Part shown: piece after piece, positions 1 to 7,220 of the stretch
How the letters are laid out: the number at the start of each line of letters is the position of its first letter
Position numbering within the stretch: the first letter of the stretch is position 1
Assembly (NCBI GenBank): GCA_021158375.1
Contig: JAGGUS010000006.1
Location: 1 to 13,917, forward strand
Reading direction: 5' to 3'
From: Thermoprotei archaeon
GTDB taxonomy: Archaea > Thermoproteota > Thermoprotei > QMSL01 > B3-G16
DNA: 13,917 nucleotides
Position numbers and translations under genes: made by a program
Notes under the pieces: model-generated
What the model was told of the DNA's origin: nothing
The model's input: the letters and a program-made list of their open reading frames with translations, nothing else
The model's database searches: none

Positions 1-788
1 AAAGGATGTATGAATCTAGACGAGCCCATTACTGTAGGCGCTAATCTGTATGGATGTAGCCTGACGAAATTAGTGTAAACTCTATGTTCAGCGCCTCCAT
101 AATGTATTAATGCTTGTCCCCACTTCAATTTCCTTATTCTCTTTAATTTCCTTGGAGATATGGGCACATATTCATGATTTGGTATATCGTGTATATCGTC
201 TGGTTCAGGGAGATCTCCTATAGCGTCTATAACCTTAACTCTTTTCTTTACTTTCTGTGGCCTTATGGGGATATTAGATATGAACACACGTAGTCTTCTC
301 GACGGTGTCCCGTAATCCTCCGCTCTGAGCTTATTGAAATATATCTCTTTGTAGCCTGCTCTTTTAAATTCCTTTCTTAGAACGTGTGTTAGCTCTCCTT
401 CAAGTATTCCTGGTACATTTTCCATTACGAATACCTTCGGTTGAAGATCTGCTATAAATCTTATAAAATGGAGAACTAACCTTCCTATAGGATCTTTATA
501 CAACCTATCAATAGGGTTTGGATATCTACGAGCATTCGCTCTAGTAAAAGGCTCACATGGAGGTCCCCCTATTATTACATCCGGCTCATCGCCTATATGA
601 TCGATAAACTCCAGAGCATCAACGTTCTTTATATCGTCCACTACTATATAGGTATCAGGAAAGTTATTAATATATGCCTCGGCTACCGGTTTAAAGTTCT
701 CTACAGCCCCTATTATCTTAAATCCTTCGTCTTTAAACCCCCTAGAAAAACCTCCCGCTCCGCTAAAAAGATCTATTACTTTATACAT
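1..788 (-). CDS. C5-cytosine methyltransferase, C-terminus beyond window
   Basis: The 262 visible residues form a class I SAM-dependent cytosine-C5 methyltransferase. Motif I (DLFSGAGG) begins at residue 6. Motif IV is PPCEPFTRAN, with the nucleophile at C78. Motif VI is E123-N-V. Motif VIII contains R165-x-R167, and a PTVMGSSRFIHP block (motif IX region) lies at the left edge, so only the last 50 or so residues are missing. The stretch between motifs VIII and IX, normally the target-recognition region, is short. The ATG overlaps the tfe stop by 8 bp, and a GAGGAGG lies about 12 nt upstream, so it is the last visible gene of the tfe operon. No restriction endonuclease is visible. DNA is the default substrate, but PFTR in motif IV also resembles Dnmt2, so an RNA target is possible. 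The family call is firm; the substrate is not. Confidence 0.93.
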   Translation of the reverse strand, partial: MYKVIDLFSGAGGFSRGFKDEGFKIIGAVENFKPVAEAYINNFPDTYIVVDDIKNVDALEFIDHIGDEPDVIIGGPPCEPFTRANARRYPNPIDRLYKDPIGRLVLHFIRFIADLQPKVFVMENVPGILEGELTHVLRKEFKRAGYKEIYFNKLRAEDYGTPSRRLRVFISNIPIRPQKVKKRVKVIDAIGDLPEPDDIHDIPNHEYVPISPRKLKRIRKLKWGQALIHYGGAEHRVYTNFVRLHPYRLAPTVMGSSRFIHP

Positions 789-1302
789 CGTTTCTTAACT
801 CCTCCTCTAACTCAGAGATCTTTTTCTCTAGAAGCTCTATAATTTTACTGTTATCGAATTGTTCAAGAGGAGCACCACATGTAGGGCATTTAAAGTAATG
901 TTCCATAGCTACATCAAAGGTGACTATAGGACACCTCTCTCCTTTTGTACATTTAAAGAACGTGTTATTACGTTCATATTCTAATCTTTGCTTAAGTAGT
1001 TCTATTACACGTCTCTTCCTTCTCTTTATTAGCGTGTATATGTTCTCCGTATTTAGCTTCCAATAATACGTATACCATCTAGTACTCGGATCTATTACTT
1101 TCCTATAAGTGGCTATCTGTTTATTGTGTAGCTCGTAGAGTACTCTTCTTACTTCATTCACTCTCATACCGATCTTTTTCGCTATTTCTTCATCTCTCAT
1201 TTCCTTACCTTCATTCTCCATCATGACCTTTACTACTTTTGCATGGACTTCTCCAAATATCATCTTGACTACTTCTACTATATTCTCACTTGTATCTGTC
1301 AT
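781..1302 (-). CDS. tfe: Transcription factor E, alpha subunit (TFE/TFIIE-alpha)
   Basis: TFE helps TBP/TFB and RNA polymerase open promoter DNA and stabilises the open complex. Residues 1-85 form the extended winged helix (helix-rich, ending in the RWYTYYWKLN strand block). Residues 86-112 form a basic coiled-coil linker. Residues 118-142 form a zinc ribbon with C118, C124, C139 and C142. A short acidic, Leu-rich helix ends the 173-residue protein. I chose the ATG at 1302, not an upstream in-frame ATG at 1323, because it gives an ATGA overlap with the trm56 stop and has GGGGAGGG 10 nt upstream. The first zinc knuckle is C-x5-C where C-x2-C is more usual. It is encoded between trm56 and a cytosine methyltransferase in one operon. 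Identification is secure. Confidence 0.95.
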   Translation of the reverse strand: MTDTSENIVEVVKMIFGEVHAKVVKVMMENEGKEMRDEEIAKKIGMRVNEVRRVLYELHNKQIATYRKVIDPSTRWYTYYWKLNTENIYTLIKRRKRRVIELLKQRLEYERNNTFFKCTKGERCPIVTFDVAMEHYFKCPTCGAPLEQFDNSKIIELLEKKISELEEELRNDV

Positions 1303-1868
1303 CTTGATCTTACCCTCCCCCAATTAACTTCATTGAGCTTAATTACCTTCTTTCCCCTCTTAGAAGGTATTATTTTTACTTTAGGATTCACGAACTCCTT
1401 TAATAATTCTTTCCCCTCGAAAAATCTATCCAAGAAGACAGCTAATGCTGCGCACTCACTATGTGGCTGGTTTCCAATAGCGACGTTATAATCAGCCAAC
1501 TCATAAACTTCTCTGGGAACTTTCTCCGCTCCGACAACTATTAATATATCTTTTCCCTCTTTCTTGATTCTATCAAGAACATCACTATTTTCGATATTCT
1601 CTCCATACATAGTAAGATGAACGACTATCCCTCCTTTACTTTTCCATTCAGAAATAATTTTCCTCCAAGGTTTTCCCATCTCTATAAAAAATGGTCCTCC
1701 CCATCTATTGACGACATCTAACACCTTCTTGTATATTTTTTCGTCTACAACATCTGAAAATATTATCCCATCAGCTCCAAACGCTCTAGCGATAAGCGCT
1801 ACATGCGTGCTAATTCTTTTATCTCTCTGTGGTCTATGCCCCATTCTCAACACTACTACTTTAGGCAT
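1299..1868 (-). CDS. trm56: tRNA (cytidine(56)-2'-O)-methyltransferase Trm56
   Basis: SPOUT-superfamily enzyme that methylates the 2'-OH of C56 in the T-loop of tRNA using SAM, stabilising the tRNA elbow. The 189-residue length fits the family. The N-terminal VLRMGHRPQRDKRISTHVAL block (residues 6-25) is the Trm56 signature, with the family's conserved acidic, GxxxxS-type and NQPHSE segments further on (NQPHSECAALAVF near residues 133-145, in the knotted SAM-binding region). Its ATG overlaps the hflX stop by 8 bp and its stop overlaps the tfe start by 4 bp, so translation is probably coupled. In archaea lacking this enzyme C56 is modified by a C/D guide RNP; here the protein route is encoded. 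Identification is secure. Confidence 0.95.
   Translation of the reverse strand: MPKVVVLRMGHRPQRDKRISTHVALIARAFGADGIIFSDVVDEKIYKKVLDVVNRWGGPFFIEMGKPWRKIISEWKSKGGIVVHLTMYGENIENSDVLDRIKKEGKDILIVVGAEKVPREVYELADYNVAIGNQPHSECAALAVFLDRFFEGKELLKEFVNPKVKIIPSKRGKKVIKLNEVNWGRVRSR
1313..1320 (-). promoter_or_regulatory. Shine-Dalgarno deciding the TFE start
   Basis: GGGGAGGG on the minus strand, 10 nt before the ATG at 1302 and inside the 3' end of trm56. It would be translated as the leader MGEG if the ATG at 1323 were used. The better reading is a ribosome-binding site for translation coupled to trm56 termination. Confidence 0.6.
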
Positions 1869-3141
1869 GGACTAGTATGTCCCCTCCTAACTCACTTATA
1901 TAGTTTTGTATATGTGGCGTTAATCCATAGGGAAATACTAACTCTACTAACGCCTTCTCACCTACCTCAAGGACTTTAACTTTCAGCTTATGGAACCTAT
2001 GAAATACATTTGGAAGGCTATCTATTGGTATCATAGCTCTAATCGTGCGTAATCTTGGCAACATTCTTACTATCATCTCGCATAGTTTGTCTATGTTTTT
2101 CCCTGTCTTAGCTGATATCGCTACTTTATGCTCTATATTCAAAGCTATTTTCTTTATTTTCTCGTTGAGCTCTTTCTCATCTATGATATCTACCTTGTTT
2201 AGAACAAGAAGTATGGGTTTTCCCATAACTCCTATCTCACTTAGAACTTTAAGAGATGCCTTAACTTTCCTTTTTATCTCTTCTACATCTTCGCTTATGT
2301 CAACTACAAGCAGTATGAGATCTGCATATATTAGCTCCTCTAGTGTCGTGTGAAATGCCTCTATTAGTAGTGGTGGTAGATCTTCTATGAACCCTATTGT
2401 ATCTGATATTAGGAACTGGTAACCCCGAAAGTTTACGAGACGCGTGGTTGTCGATAGCGTTGAAAACGGTGAAGAACTTACAGTTTTTGACTCTCTAGTA
2501 AGTTTATTGAAAAGCGTCGTTTTCCCCGCATTAGTGTAACCTGTTAGGACAACTAGTGGTATTCTCAACATGAAACGCGCTTTTCGTTGTATTTGTTTCT
2601 GCTTCCTTAACCTTTCAAGTTCTTTTGTTATGTATGAAATTCTCCTTCTTACTGCACGATAGTAGATATCTACTTGATACCCACCTGGACCGCGTGAAAT
2701 TCCTGGCAATTCTCGCATTTTAGCTCTTCTTACAAGTTCCTTTACACGTGGTAGTTCATACTTTAATTTAGCCAGCTCTATCTGTAGTTTAGCTTCTTTA
2801 GATCCTGCATGTTTCGCGAATATCTCTAATATTAGCTGAAATCTATCAATTACATCTACTCCTAACTCTTCTTGTAGATTAAATGCTTGATTAGGCTTAA
2901 GCTGATTATAGAAGATTACCTTATCCACCTTCTTCTTAACTACTAGATCCTTTATCTCCTTTACTTTCCCCTTGCCTATATTGAATTTTGAATCCATATG
3001 TCGCTTCTGAATTACTTGGGCGACTACTTCATAACCAGTAGCTTCAGCTAATGACTTAAGTTCATCTAAATGCGCCCTTTTATCTCCTGGCTCAACCCTT
3101 TCGATCAATATAACTCTTGGCTTAATGCTCCTTTCCTTCAT
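1861..3141 (-). CDS. hflX: GTPase HflX
   Basis: Ribosome-associated GTPase of the OBG/HflX group. Bacterial HflX splits or rescues stalled ribosomes; the archaeal role is less well defined. Residues 1-185 are the HflX-specific N-terminal nucleotide-binding-like domain and helical linker, including the Gly-rich GPGGYQVD at 151-158. The G domain carries G1 (GYTNAGKTT, 201-209), the Thr-rich switch I (near 225-234), G3 (DTIGF, 247-251), G4 (NKVD, 315-318) and G5 (SAK, 343-345). A 60-residue C-terminal domain follows. The length of 426 residues is normal. It overlaps mbf1 upstream by 20 bp and trm56 downstream by 8 bp. A GAGGAG sits just before the ATG, closer than usual, so the exact start is slightly uncertain. 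Confidence 0.96.
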   Translation of the reverse strand: MKERSIKPRVILIERVEPGDKRAHLDELKSLAEATGYEVVAQVIQKRHMDSKFNIGKGKVKEIKDLVVKKKVDKVIFYNQLKPNQAFNLQEELGVDVIDRFQLILEIFAKHAGSKEAKLQIELAKLKYELPRVKELVRRAKMRELPGISRGPGGYQVDIYYRAVRRRISYITKELERLRKQKQIQRKARFMLRIPLVVLTGYTNAGKTTLFNKLTRESKTVSSSPFSTLSTTTRLVNFRGYQFLISDTIGFIEDLPPLLIEAFHTTLEELIYADLILLVVDISEDVEEIKRKVKASLKVLSEIGVMGKPILLVLNKVDIIDEKELNEKIKKIALNIEHKVAISAKTGKNIDKLCEMIVRMLPRLRTIRAMIPIDSLPNVFHRFHKLKVKVLEVGEKALVELVFPYGLTPHIQNYISELGGDILVHA

Positions 3142-3643
3142 ACTCCTCTGTCCCTTTCTTCCTGTCTTTAATAACTACTATATCTCCTAACGTTAATATG
3201 GGGCCTCCTCTCTTCTTCACATATTTCTCATAAGATACACTCTCTGCTGGTTCTAAAAGCTTTATTTTAAGTATTCTCTCCAGTTTTCTAGCCATATCAA
3301 TTGTAGGTACAAGTCTCCCTTCCTCTATACGCCTTATAACTGATTCCTTCTCACCTAACTCCTGAGCAAGTAACTCCCGCGTGAGGCCTAGCTCTTCACG
3401 AGCCTTACGTATACGAACATTGAAATCCTCTACTATTTCATATTCTAATTCTCTTAGCTTAGGTTGTGTTCGTATACGAACTACACGTCGAGGCCTAGGC
3501 ATGCTTCTCTGAATGGCGCTATCTCTAATTACATACTTACTATAACGCTTAGCACAAGCATTACATACATTAAGTATCACTCCATCAAGTCTAATCTTTA
3601 TAGGCCGTCCTTGAATTTTAGCACCACATAGTTCACATTCCAA
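3122..3643 (-). CDS. mbf1: Multiprotein bridging factor 1-type regulator (zinc ribbon + HTH)
   Basis: Archaeal MBF1 homologue of 173 residues. An N-terminal zinc ribbon (C3, C6, C27, C30) is followed by a basic Pro/Arg-rich linker. Residues 74-130 form a Cro/C1-type helix-turn-helix containing GLTRELLAQELGEKESVIRRIEEG, summarised here by its GLTRELLAQ and SVIRRIEEG halves. In eukaryotes MBF1 bridges TBP and activators; archaeal MBF1 has been linked to the ribosome and translation. The zinc ribbon is typical of the archaeal form. The start is a TTG at 3643 preceded by GGTG, which places the first two cysteines at residues 3 and 6. It is the first gene of the operon mbf1-hflX-trm56-tfe-methyltransferase and is divergent from the PUA/NAC pair. 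Confidence 0.93.
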   Translation of the reverse strand: MECELCGAKIQGRPIKIRLDGVILNVCNACAKRYSKYVIRDSAIQRSMPRPRRVVRIRTQPKLRELEYEIVEDFNVRIRKAREELGLTRELLAQELGEKESVIRRIEEGRLVPTIDMARKLERILKIKLLEPAESVSYEKYVKKRGGPILTLGDIVVIKDRKKGTEEYEGKEH

Positions 3644-3691
3644 GTTTACACCAAAGAACTTATCCCTCTGTAAAATAATAAACCTATTGCA
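3644..3691. promoter_or_regulatory. Compact divergent promoter, mbf1 operon / PUA-NAC pair
   Basis: Only 48 bp separates two divergent starts. The A/T block TTTATTATTTTA on the minus strand (about 3671-3682) is placed suitably for a TATA box of mbf1. On the plus strand a weaker AACTTATC (about 3657-3664) lies near -30 from the ATG at 3692, which would suit a leaderless transcript because no Shine-Dalgarno is seen there. Exact promoter elements are inferred from spacing only. Confidence 0.4.
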
Positions 3692-4207
3692 ATGAGAAGA
3701 CCTGCTACGCCCTCTGAAATCTATAAAATAATGATATTAGCTGACTTCCTCTTTGGAAGAGGAGCTGGCTCTGCCCTACTCTATGGTAAGGATATTTATG
3801 TTGAGCGATCCAAAGCTACTGGGAAAATAAGGCATGTGTACGTGAACGGGAAACGTGTAATGAGTATAAGAGCACATGATGGCATGATAAGCCTTTCATT
3901 AGAGGGTGCAAGGCGGCTTCAGAAGGCGTTTAAATTTCCCAAGCTACGCGTAGTGGTAAAAGACGATGTAGCCGAGTTCATAAAGAAAGGACGAGATGTA
4001 TTTGCAAAACATGTGGTTCAAGTAGACAAAAACATACGTCCTGGTATGGAGGTTATAGTAGTCAATCAAAGCGATGATCTGCTAGCTGTAGGCCGTGCCG
4101 TACTTAGTGGTGAAGAGATGATACTATTAAATAGGGGTGTTGCAGTTAGAGTAAGACGGGGAATATATGAGGAGGATAAGTCCAAGACAGCTGAGAAGAA
4201 TGACTAA
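3692..4207 (+). CDS. PUA-domain RNA-binding protein (transglycosylase-type PUA, stand-alone)
   Basis: A 171-residue protein. Residues 1-75 resemble the small domain preceding the PUA domain in archaeosine tRNA-guanine transglycosylase-type proteins (MRRPATPSEIYKIMILADFLFG; RSKATGKIRHVYVNGKR). Residues 78-155 form a PUA domain (KLRVVVKDDVAEFIKKGRDVF, then RPGMEVIVVNQ and LAVGRAVLS). There is no catalytic transglycosylase barrel, so it probably binds tRNA or another structured RNA without modifying it alone. Its last 41 bp overlap the NAC gene in another frame. Family membership is clear, but the RNA target and any partner are unknown. The first 20 residues appear to belong to the protein, which supports the ATG at 3692 despite the lack of a Shine-Dalgarno. 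Confidence 0.85.
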   Translation: MRRPATPSEIYKIMILADFLFGRGAGSALLYGKDIYVERSKATGKIRHVYVNGKRVMSIRAHDGMISLSLEGARRLQKAFKFPKLRVVVKDDVAEFIKKGRDVFAKHVVQVDKNIRPGMEVIVVNQSDDLLAVGRAVLSGEEMILLNRGVAVRVRRGIYEEDKSKTAEKND

Positions 4208-4523
4208 GCGTCTTGGAGTCGAGATGGAGGAACTAGAAGGCGTAGTAGAGGTTATAATACATACTGAGGATAAGGATATAATAATAGAGAATCCTCAAGT
4301 CCTAGTAATGAGCATATCTGGGCAAAAGGTATATCAAATTATGGGTGAGGAAAAGGAAGTAGAGCGTAAAGAGGAGGAGAAAGAAGAAGCCTTAGAAATA
4401 AGCGAAGAAGACGTACAACTAGTTGCGTCACAAGCTGGTGTTAGCCTAGAAGAAGCGAGAAAAGCCCTAGAAGCGACAAAAGGAGATCTAGCTGCCGCAA
4501 TTATGTTACTAAAAGGCAACTGA
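4167..4523 (+). CDS. nac: Nascent polypeptide-associated complex protein (NAC)
   Basis: Archaeal homodimeric NAC, which binds the ribosome exit site and shields nascent chains. The 118 residues contain a basic N-terminus (ISPRQLRRMTKRLGVEM) that is the ribosome-contact region, the NAC beta-barrel (residues 24-63, VVEVIIHTEDKDIIIENPQV and SGQKVYQIMG), a charged acidic linker of Glu/Lys (64-80) and a C-terminal UBA domain (80-118, ending GDLAAAIMLL). The start overlaps the PUA gene by 41 bp but is well supported: the first residues match the family N-terminus, and GGGG lies just upstream. It is convergent with dcd, whose stop is 7 bp away. Identification is secure. Confidence 0.96.
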   Translation: MRRISPRQLRRMTKRLGVEMEELEGVVEVIIHTEDKDIIIENPQVLVMSISGQKVYQIMGEEKEVERKEEEKEEALEISEEDVQLVASQAGVSLEEARKALEATKGDLAAAIMLLKGN

Positions 4524-4530
4524 TCAAAAC

Positions 4531-5070
4531 TTAATCGACTTTAGGTAGTGTGACGCCTTGTTGCTTGAAATACTTTCCTCTATAGGGCTTCAAGACGGGG
4601 TTCATAAGTTTAGCAAAGATCACATGAGCAAATCTCATTCCCTTCTTCAGCTTTATTGGAAATGGAGCTCCTCTAACTTCCAAGGTAATTTGGCCCTTGA
4701 ATCCAGCATCTATTATAGTAGGCGGTATGATCAACCCCATCCTGGCGAAGGTAGATCTTAATTCAACAAATCCCATAAGATCATTCGGTAGTTCTAAGTA
4801 CTCTAATGATGTTATAAGTACGTGTTCAAATGGATTTATTATGAACTCCTCTACTTCTTCTATTGTAAAGAAATCCTCATAGTTATGCGATTCGGGCTTC
4901 TTGCTAAAGGACATTACATCGAAGACCTTATCTGTCCTCTTAAGTCTAGCTATCTGTCCTCCGATTCTAAGATCAATTCCATTCTCCCTTAAGATGTCCT
5001 CATCAAAGGGCTTGATTACCAATCTGCCGCTCATTATATAACCTTGTAAATCGAAGTCACTTAATATCAT
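4531..5070 (-). CDS. dcd: dCTP deaminase
   Basis: Deaminates dCTP to dUTP for dTTP synthesis and adjusts the dCTP/dTTP balance. The 179-residue length fits the Dcd family of the dUTPase fold. The active-site block is RSTFAR (R105, S106, R110), followed by IIDAGFKGQITLE with catalytic-type E131; the C-terminal tail KYFKQQGVTL closes over the nucleotide. Some archaeal homologues (the Methanocaldococcus jannaschii type) are bifunctional dCTP deaminase/dUTPases, and sequence reading alone cannot exclude that. The ATG has a strong GGGAGGT 6 nt upstream. It lies 26 bp downstream of the winged helix/ATP-cone/NrdD-like gene in the same direction, so the two are probably co-transcribed. The chemistry is confident; bifunctionality is open. 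Confidence 0.95.
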   Translation of the reverse strand: MILSDFDLQGYIMSGRLVIKPFDEDILRENGIDLRIGGQIARLKRTDKVFDVMSFSKKPESHNYEDFFTIEEVEEFIINPFEHVLITSLEYLELPNDLMGFVELRSTFARMGLIIPPTIIDAGFKGQITLEVRGAPFPIKLKKGMRFAHVIFAKLMNPVLKPYRGKYFKQQGVTLPKVD

Positions 5071-5076
5071 ACGCTA

Positions 5077-5083
5077 ACCTCCC
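5077..5083 (-). promoter_or_regulatory. Strong Shine-Dalgarno of dcd
   Basis: GGGAGGT on the minus strand, 6 nt before the dcd ATG and within the 26-bp gap after the NrdD-like gene. It indicates efficient independent translation initiation within a shared transcript. Confidence 0.65.
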
Positions 5084-5096
5084 TATGCTAAAGATA

Positions 5097-7220
5097 TTAA
5101 ACAAGTATATGACGATATCTTCTTAAGTAATGCATCCTTCTGAAAGTAGGCCATAGATCTATAGCTTCATATCTCAACGTACGCCTACCATAATGTATTA
5201 TGTAGGAGCCAAGGGCTGAGCAGAAGTCACATCTATATTTATATCCATAGCTCATATTACCACAAGCTTTACATAATGTTATATCTGGCGTTATACAAAG
5301 TACATGAATTTTACTACTAAGGAATACAGATAACAACCTCTCTAATGAAATCTTACTTGGTACATGGCTGCCTACGAGTATATTTAATACATGCCCTCCC
5401 CCAGTTAACATATGCAGACGACTTGCTATCGTGAATAGTTTATTTAAGCTTATTTTCATATCGCTAAGATCATATTCTATCATGGATATATTCAAATCTG
5501 AATATTCCTTAAGGGTTCTTGAGAAGTGTGTATCCTCATCTACTATATTCATTACAGTCACTCTTAGGTTCAGATCATGCCCTTTAGATAGCTCATGGAA
5601 ATAATTGTTTATAAAGTTCAGATCTCTCAATAGTAAACTAATAGTCTCATCGGTCTCATTATTACTTAGAATAGAGCATGCACCTATTAATCCTGAAAGG
5701 TTTACTACATACATTAGGTTTTCTCCGTTATGAACTAACAACCTTCCCTCCTTCGCATCCTTTAATCTCTTTAATATGTATTTATGTTTTATTTCAAACA
5801 TTTGAACAACCATCTCTATGCCGTCATAGAGCTTGTCCAAGAACGCATCGTTATTCTCATTAGATTCTATTGCCATTTTTAAAGTGTTAAGAGATATTAC
5901 ATCTGATATTATCAATGGATATTCATATGTCTCCTCTTTAAACGTAATGGGTAATCCGAGGCTAGAGTAACTGCCTATTATCTTTCTTTCCTCAAATACC
6001 CTCCCATTTATTAATCCTGGAACTCCCCATATGCTTAGTGATTTTAGGAATAAATTGTATATATCCTCAGGTGTTTTCTCCTTACCTCCAATCCTCATCA
6101 TAATTGCATTTTCTAATATCCAGTTTCCAGGATCATTAAGAAACGTATTAAGAAAGACTTTAGCTATGTTCTTTGCTCTCTCCTCGTAGTCTATTAATCC
6201 CATGCTCTTTATCTCTCTGTTAGGATATAAGTCTAAAATGAGAGTTGGAATAATGCCGTTTTCGGTCATTATGCCGAACATTCTAATTAAATTTTTTATA
6301 TGAAGATTAACGTTAACCTCATCTTCAGCTTGAGCTAATATAAAGTTTATATGATCTAATACTTGATCATAGGCGACAAATCTTTTATTTCGGAATAATA
6401 TATCGTAAATTCTTGAAATTATATCATCTAGCTTGTGCCTTTTAGCATTTATTTTCTCTTCAATCCATAAAGGCGGGTATCTAATACTAATAGCCCTTAT
6501 GGGCCACCTACGTATGAAAGGTATGTGTATTACTCCCCTTAATATCTGCTTATATATGTTTCTAGGTATCAATTTCGAGTATATATACTCTTTTAGTAAT
6601 AAAGCTCCGAGATCCTCTATATCTATTTCATCATACTCTAATGCGTTCTGAAACATAATTGAGGGTACTGCCAACGAGAAGATGTGTTTTGCATATTCTG
6701 CATATCCCATTTCGTAAAGTGTGTACTGTATTGCTAAGTATACGTTAGTTATTGAGCATATATTAGTCTCTGAGGATATCTCTCTAAGTTTCTTTATAGT
6801 ACTCTGAGCTACTTCACTTGCTATGCGCTTCGGTAAATCCATTTTCCTAGTTAGTATATCGTATATATCTCTCTCGTTTATTCTCTTATTGGTATCGTTG
6901 ATGGTATCATGAAGTATAAGGCTCCCTTGCTCCTTTTCAGCTGTAAGGCTATTAAGCCAAGAAATTATTGTCCTGCCTAATTCCGTTACGTAGTATACTC
7001 CTGTCTTTTGATCTTTCTCTACCAGGTATGCTGCCATAAGTTTCCTTAAATGGAAATGGAATTTGCCTGCCTCCTCCTTTTTGAGGCCTAATCTATCTAA
7101 TATATTACTAAAGCTCAGAGGCCCCTCTTCATTAAGTAGACTGATTATGCTAAGGCGAACTGGATTGGAGAGAGCCTTCAATATCTCCACTTGTACTTCA
7201 TGCCCTACTCTCTTGGACAC
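5097..7220 (-). CDS. ArsR-type winged helix + ATP-cone + catalytically dead NrdD-like fusion; putative nucleotide-sensing regulator
   Basis: A 707-residue protein. Residues 1-90 are an ArsR-like winged helix (EILKALSNPVRLSIISLL, then the recognition region KFHFHLRKLMAAYLVE). Residues about 101-185 resemble an ATP-cone (INERDIYDILTRK; YLAIQYTLYEMGYAEYAKHI), although the usual Lys-Arg-Asp-Gly start is not kept. Residues about 195-645 follow class III RNR order: ILDLYP (328-333), GLIGACSIL (510-518), a VTVMNIVDEDTHFSRT block, LTGGGHVLNILVG (605-617) and LCITPDITLC (641-650). C650/C653/C664/C667 match the NrdD zinc site. However, no Cys occurs between C155 and C515, where the thiyl-radical cysteine should be, and the C-terminus (RRTLRYEAIDLW) has no R-x-x-G-Y glycyl motif. 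Catalysis is therefore unlikely. The start is GTG with GGTGA 6 nt upstream. Homology is seen in sequence; the regulatory role is inferred. Confidence 0.8.
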   Translation of the reverse strand: MSKRVGHEVQVEILKALSNPVRLSIISLLNEEGPLSFSNILDRLGLKKEEAGKFHFHLRKLMAAYLVEKDQKTGVYYVTELGRTIISWLNSLTAEKEQGSLILHDTINDTNKRINERDIYDILTRKMDLPKRIASEVAQSTIKKLREISSETNICSITNVYLAIQYTLYEMGYAEYAKHIFSLAVPSIMFQNALEYDEIDIEDLGALLLKEYIYSKLIPRNIYKQILRGVIHIPFIRRWPIRAISIRYPPLWIEEKINAKRHKLDDIISRIYDILFRNKRFVAYDQVLDHINFILAQAEDEVNVNLHIKNLIRMFGIMTENGIIPTLILDLYPNREIKSMGLIDYEERAKNIAKVFLNTFLNDPGNWILENAIMMRIGGKEKTPEDIYNLFLKSLSIWGVPGLINGRVFEERKIIGSYSSLGLPITFKEETYEYPLIISDVISLNTLKMAIESNENNDAFLDKLYDGIEMVVQMFEIKHKYILKRLKDAKEGRLLVHNGENLMYVVNLSGLIGACSILSNNETDETISLLLRDLNFINNYFHELSKGHDLNLRVTVMNIVDEDTHFSRTLKEYSDLNISMIEYDLSDMKISLNKLFTIASRLHMLTGGGHVLNILVGSHVPSKISLERLLSVFLSSKIHVLCITPDITLCKACGNMSYGYKYRCDFCSALGSYIIHYGRRTLRYEAIDLWPTFRRMHYLRRYRHILV

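Noticed and set aside
1303..1323. Upstream in-frame ATG extending TFE by seven residues.
   Set aside because: The extension is encoded by the G-rich Shine-Dalgarno of the ATG at 1302, which also gives the ATGA overlap with trm56.
1243..1491. Plus-strand open frame of 82 codons antisense to tfe and trm56.
   Set aside because: It is a shadow of two secure minus-strand genes, with no ribosome-binding site and a low-complexity Leu/Phe/Ser composition.
3408..3481. CGTATACGAAC occurs twice (3408-3418 and 3471-3481); the second is part of the 14-bp palindrome GTTCGTATACGAAC.
   Set aside because: Both copies lie inside mbf1 and both encode Val-Arg-Ile-Arg with the same codons, so coding explains the repeat. 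A binding site is not needed, though one cannot be excluded.
4334..4519. Minus-strand 61-codon frame rich in Ser and Ala opposite NAC.
   Set aside because: It is antisense to the Glu/Lys-rich linker and UBA domain of NAC, and its composition mirrors those codons.
5097..7220. Reading the 707-residue protein as an ordinary active anaerobic ribonucleotide reductase.
   Set aside because: The catalytic cysteine region has no Cys and the glycyl-radical motif is absent, while an N-terminal winged helix is present.
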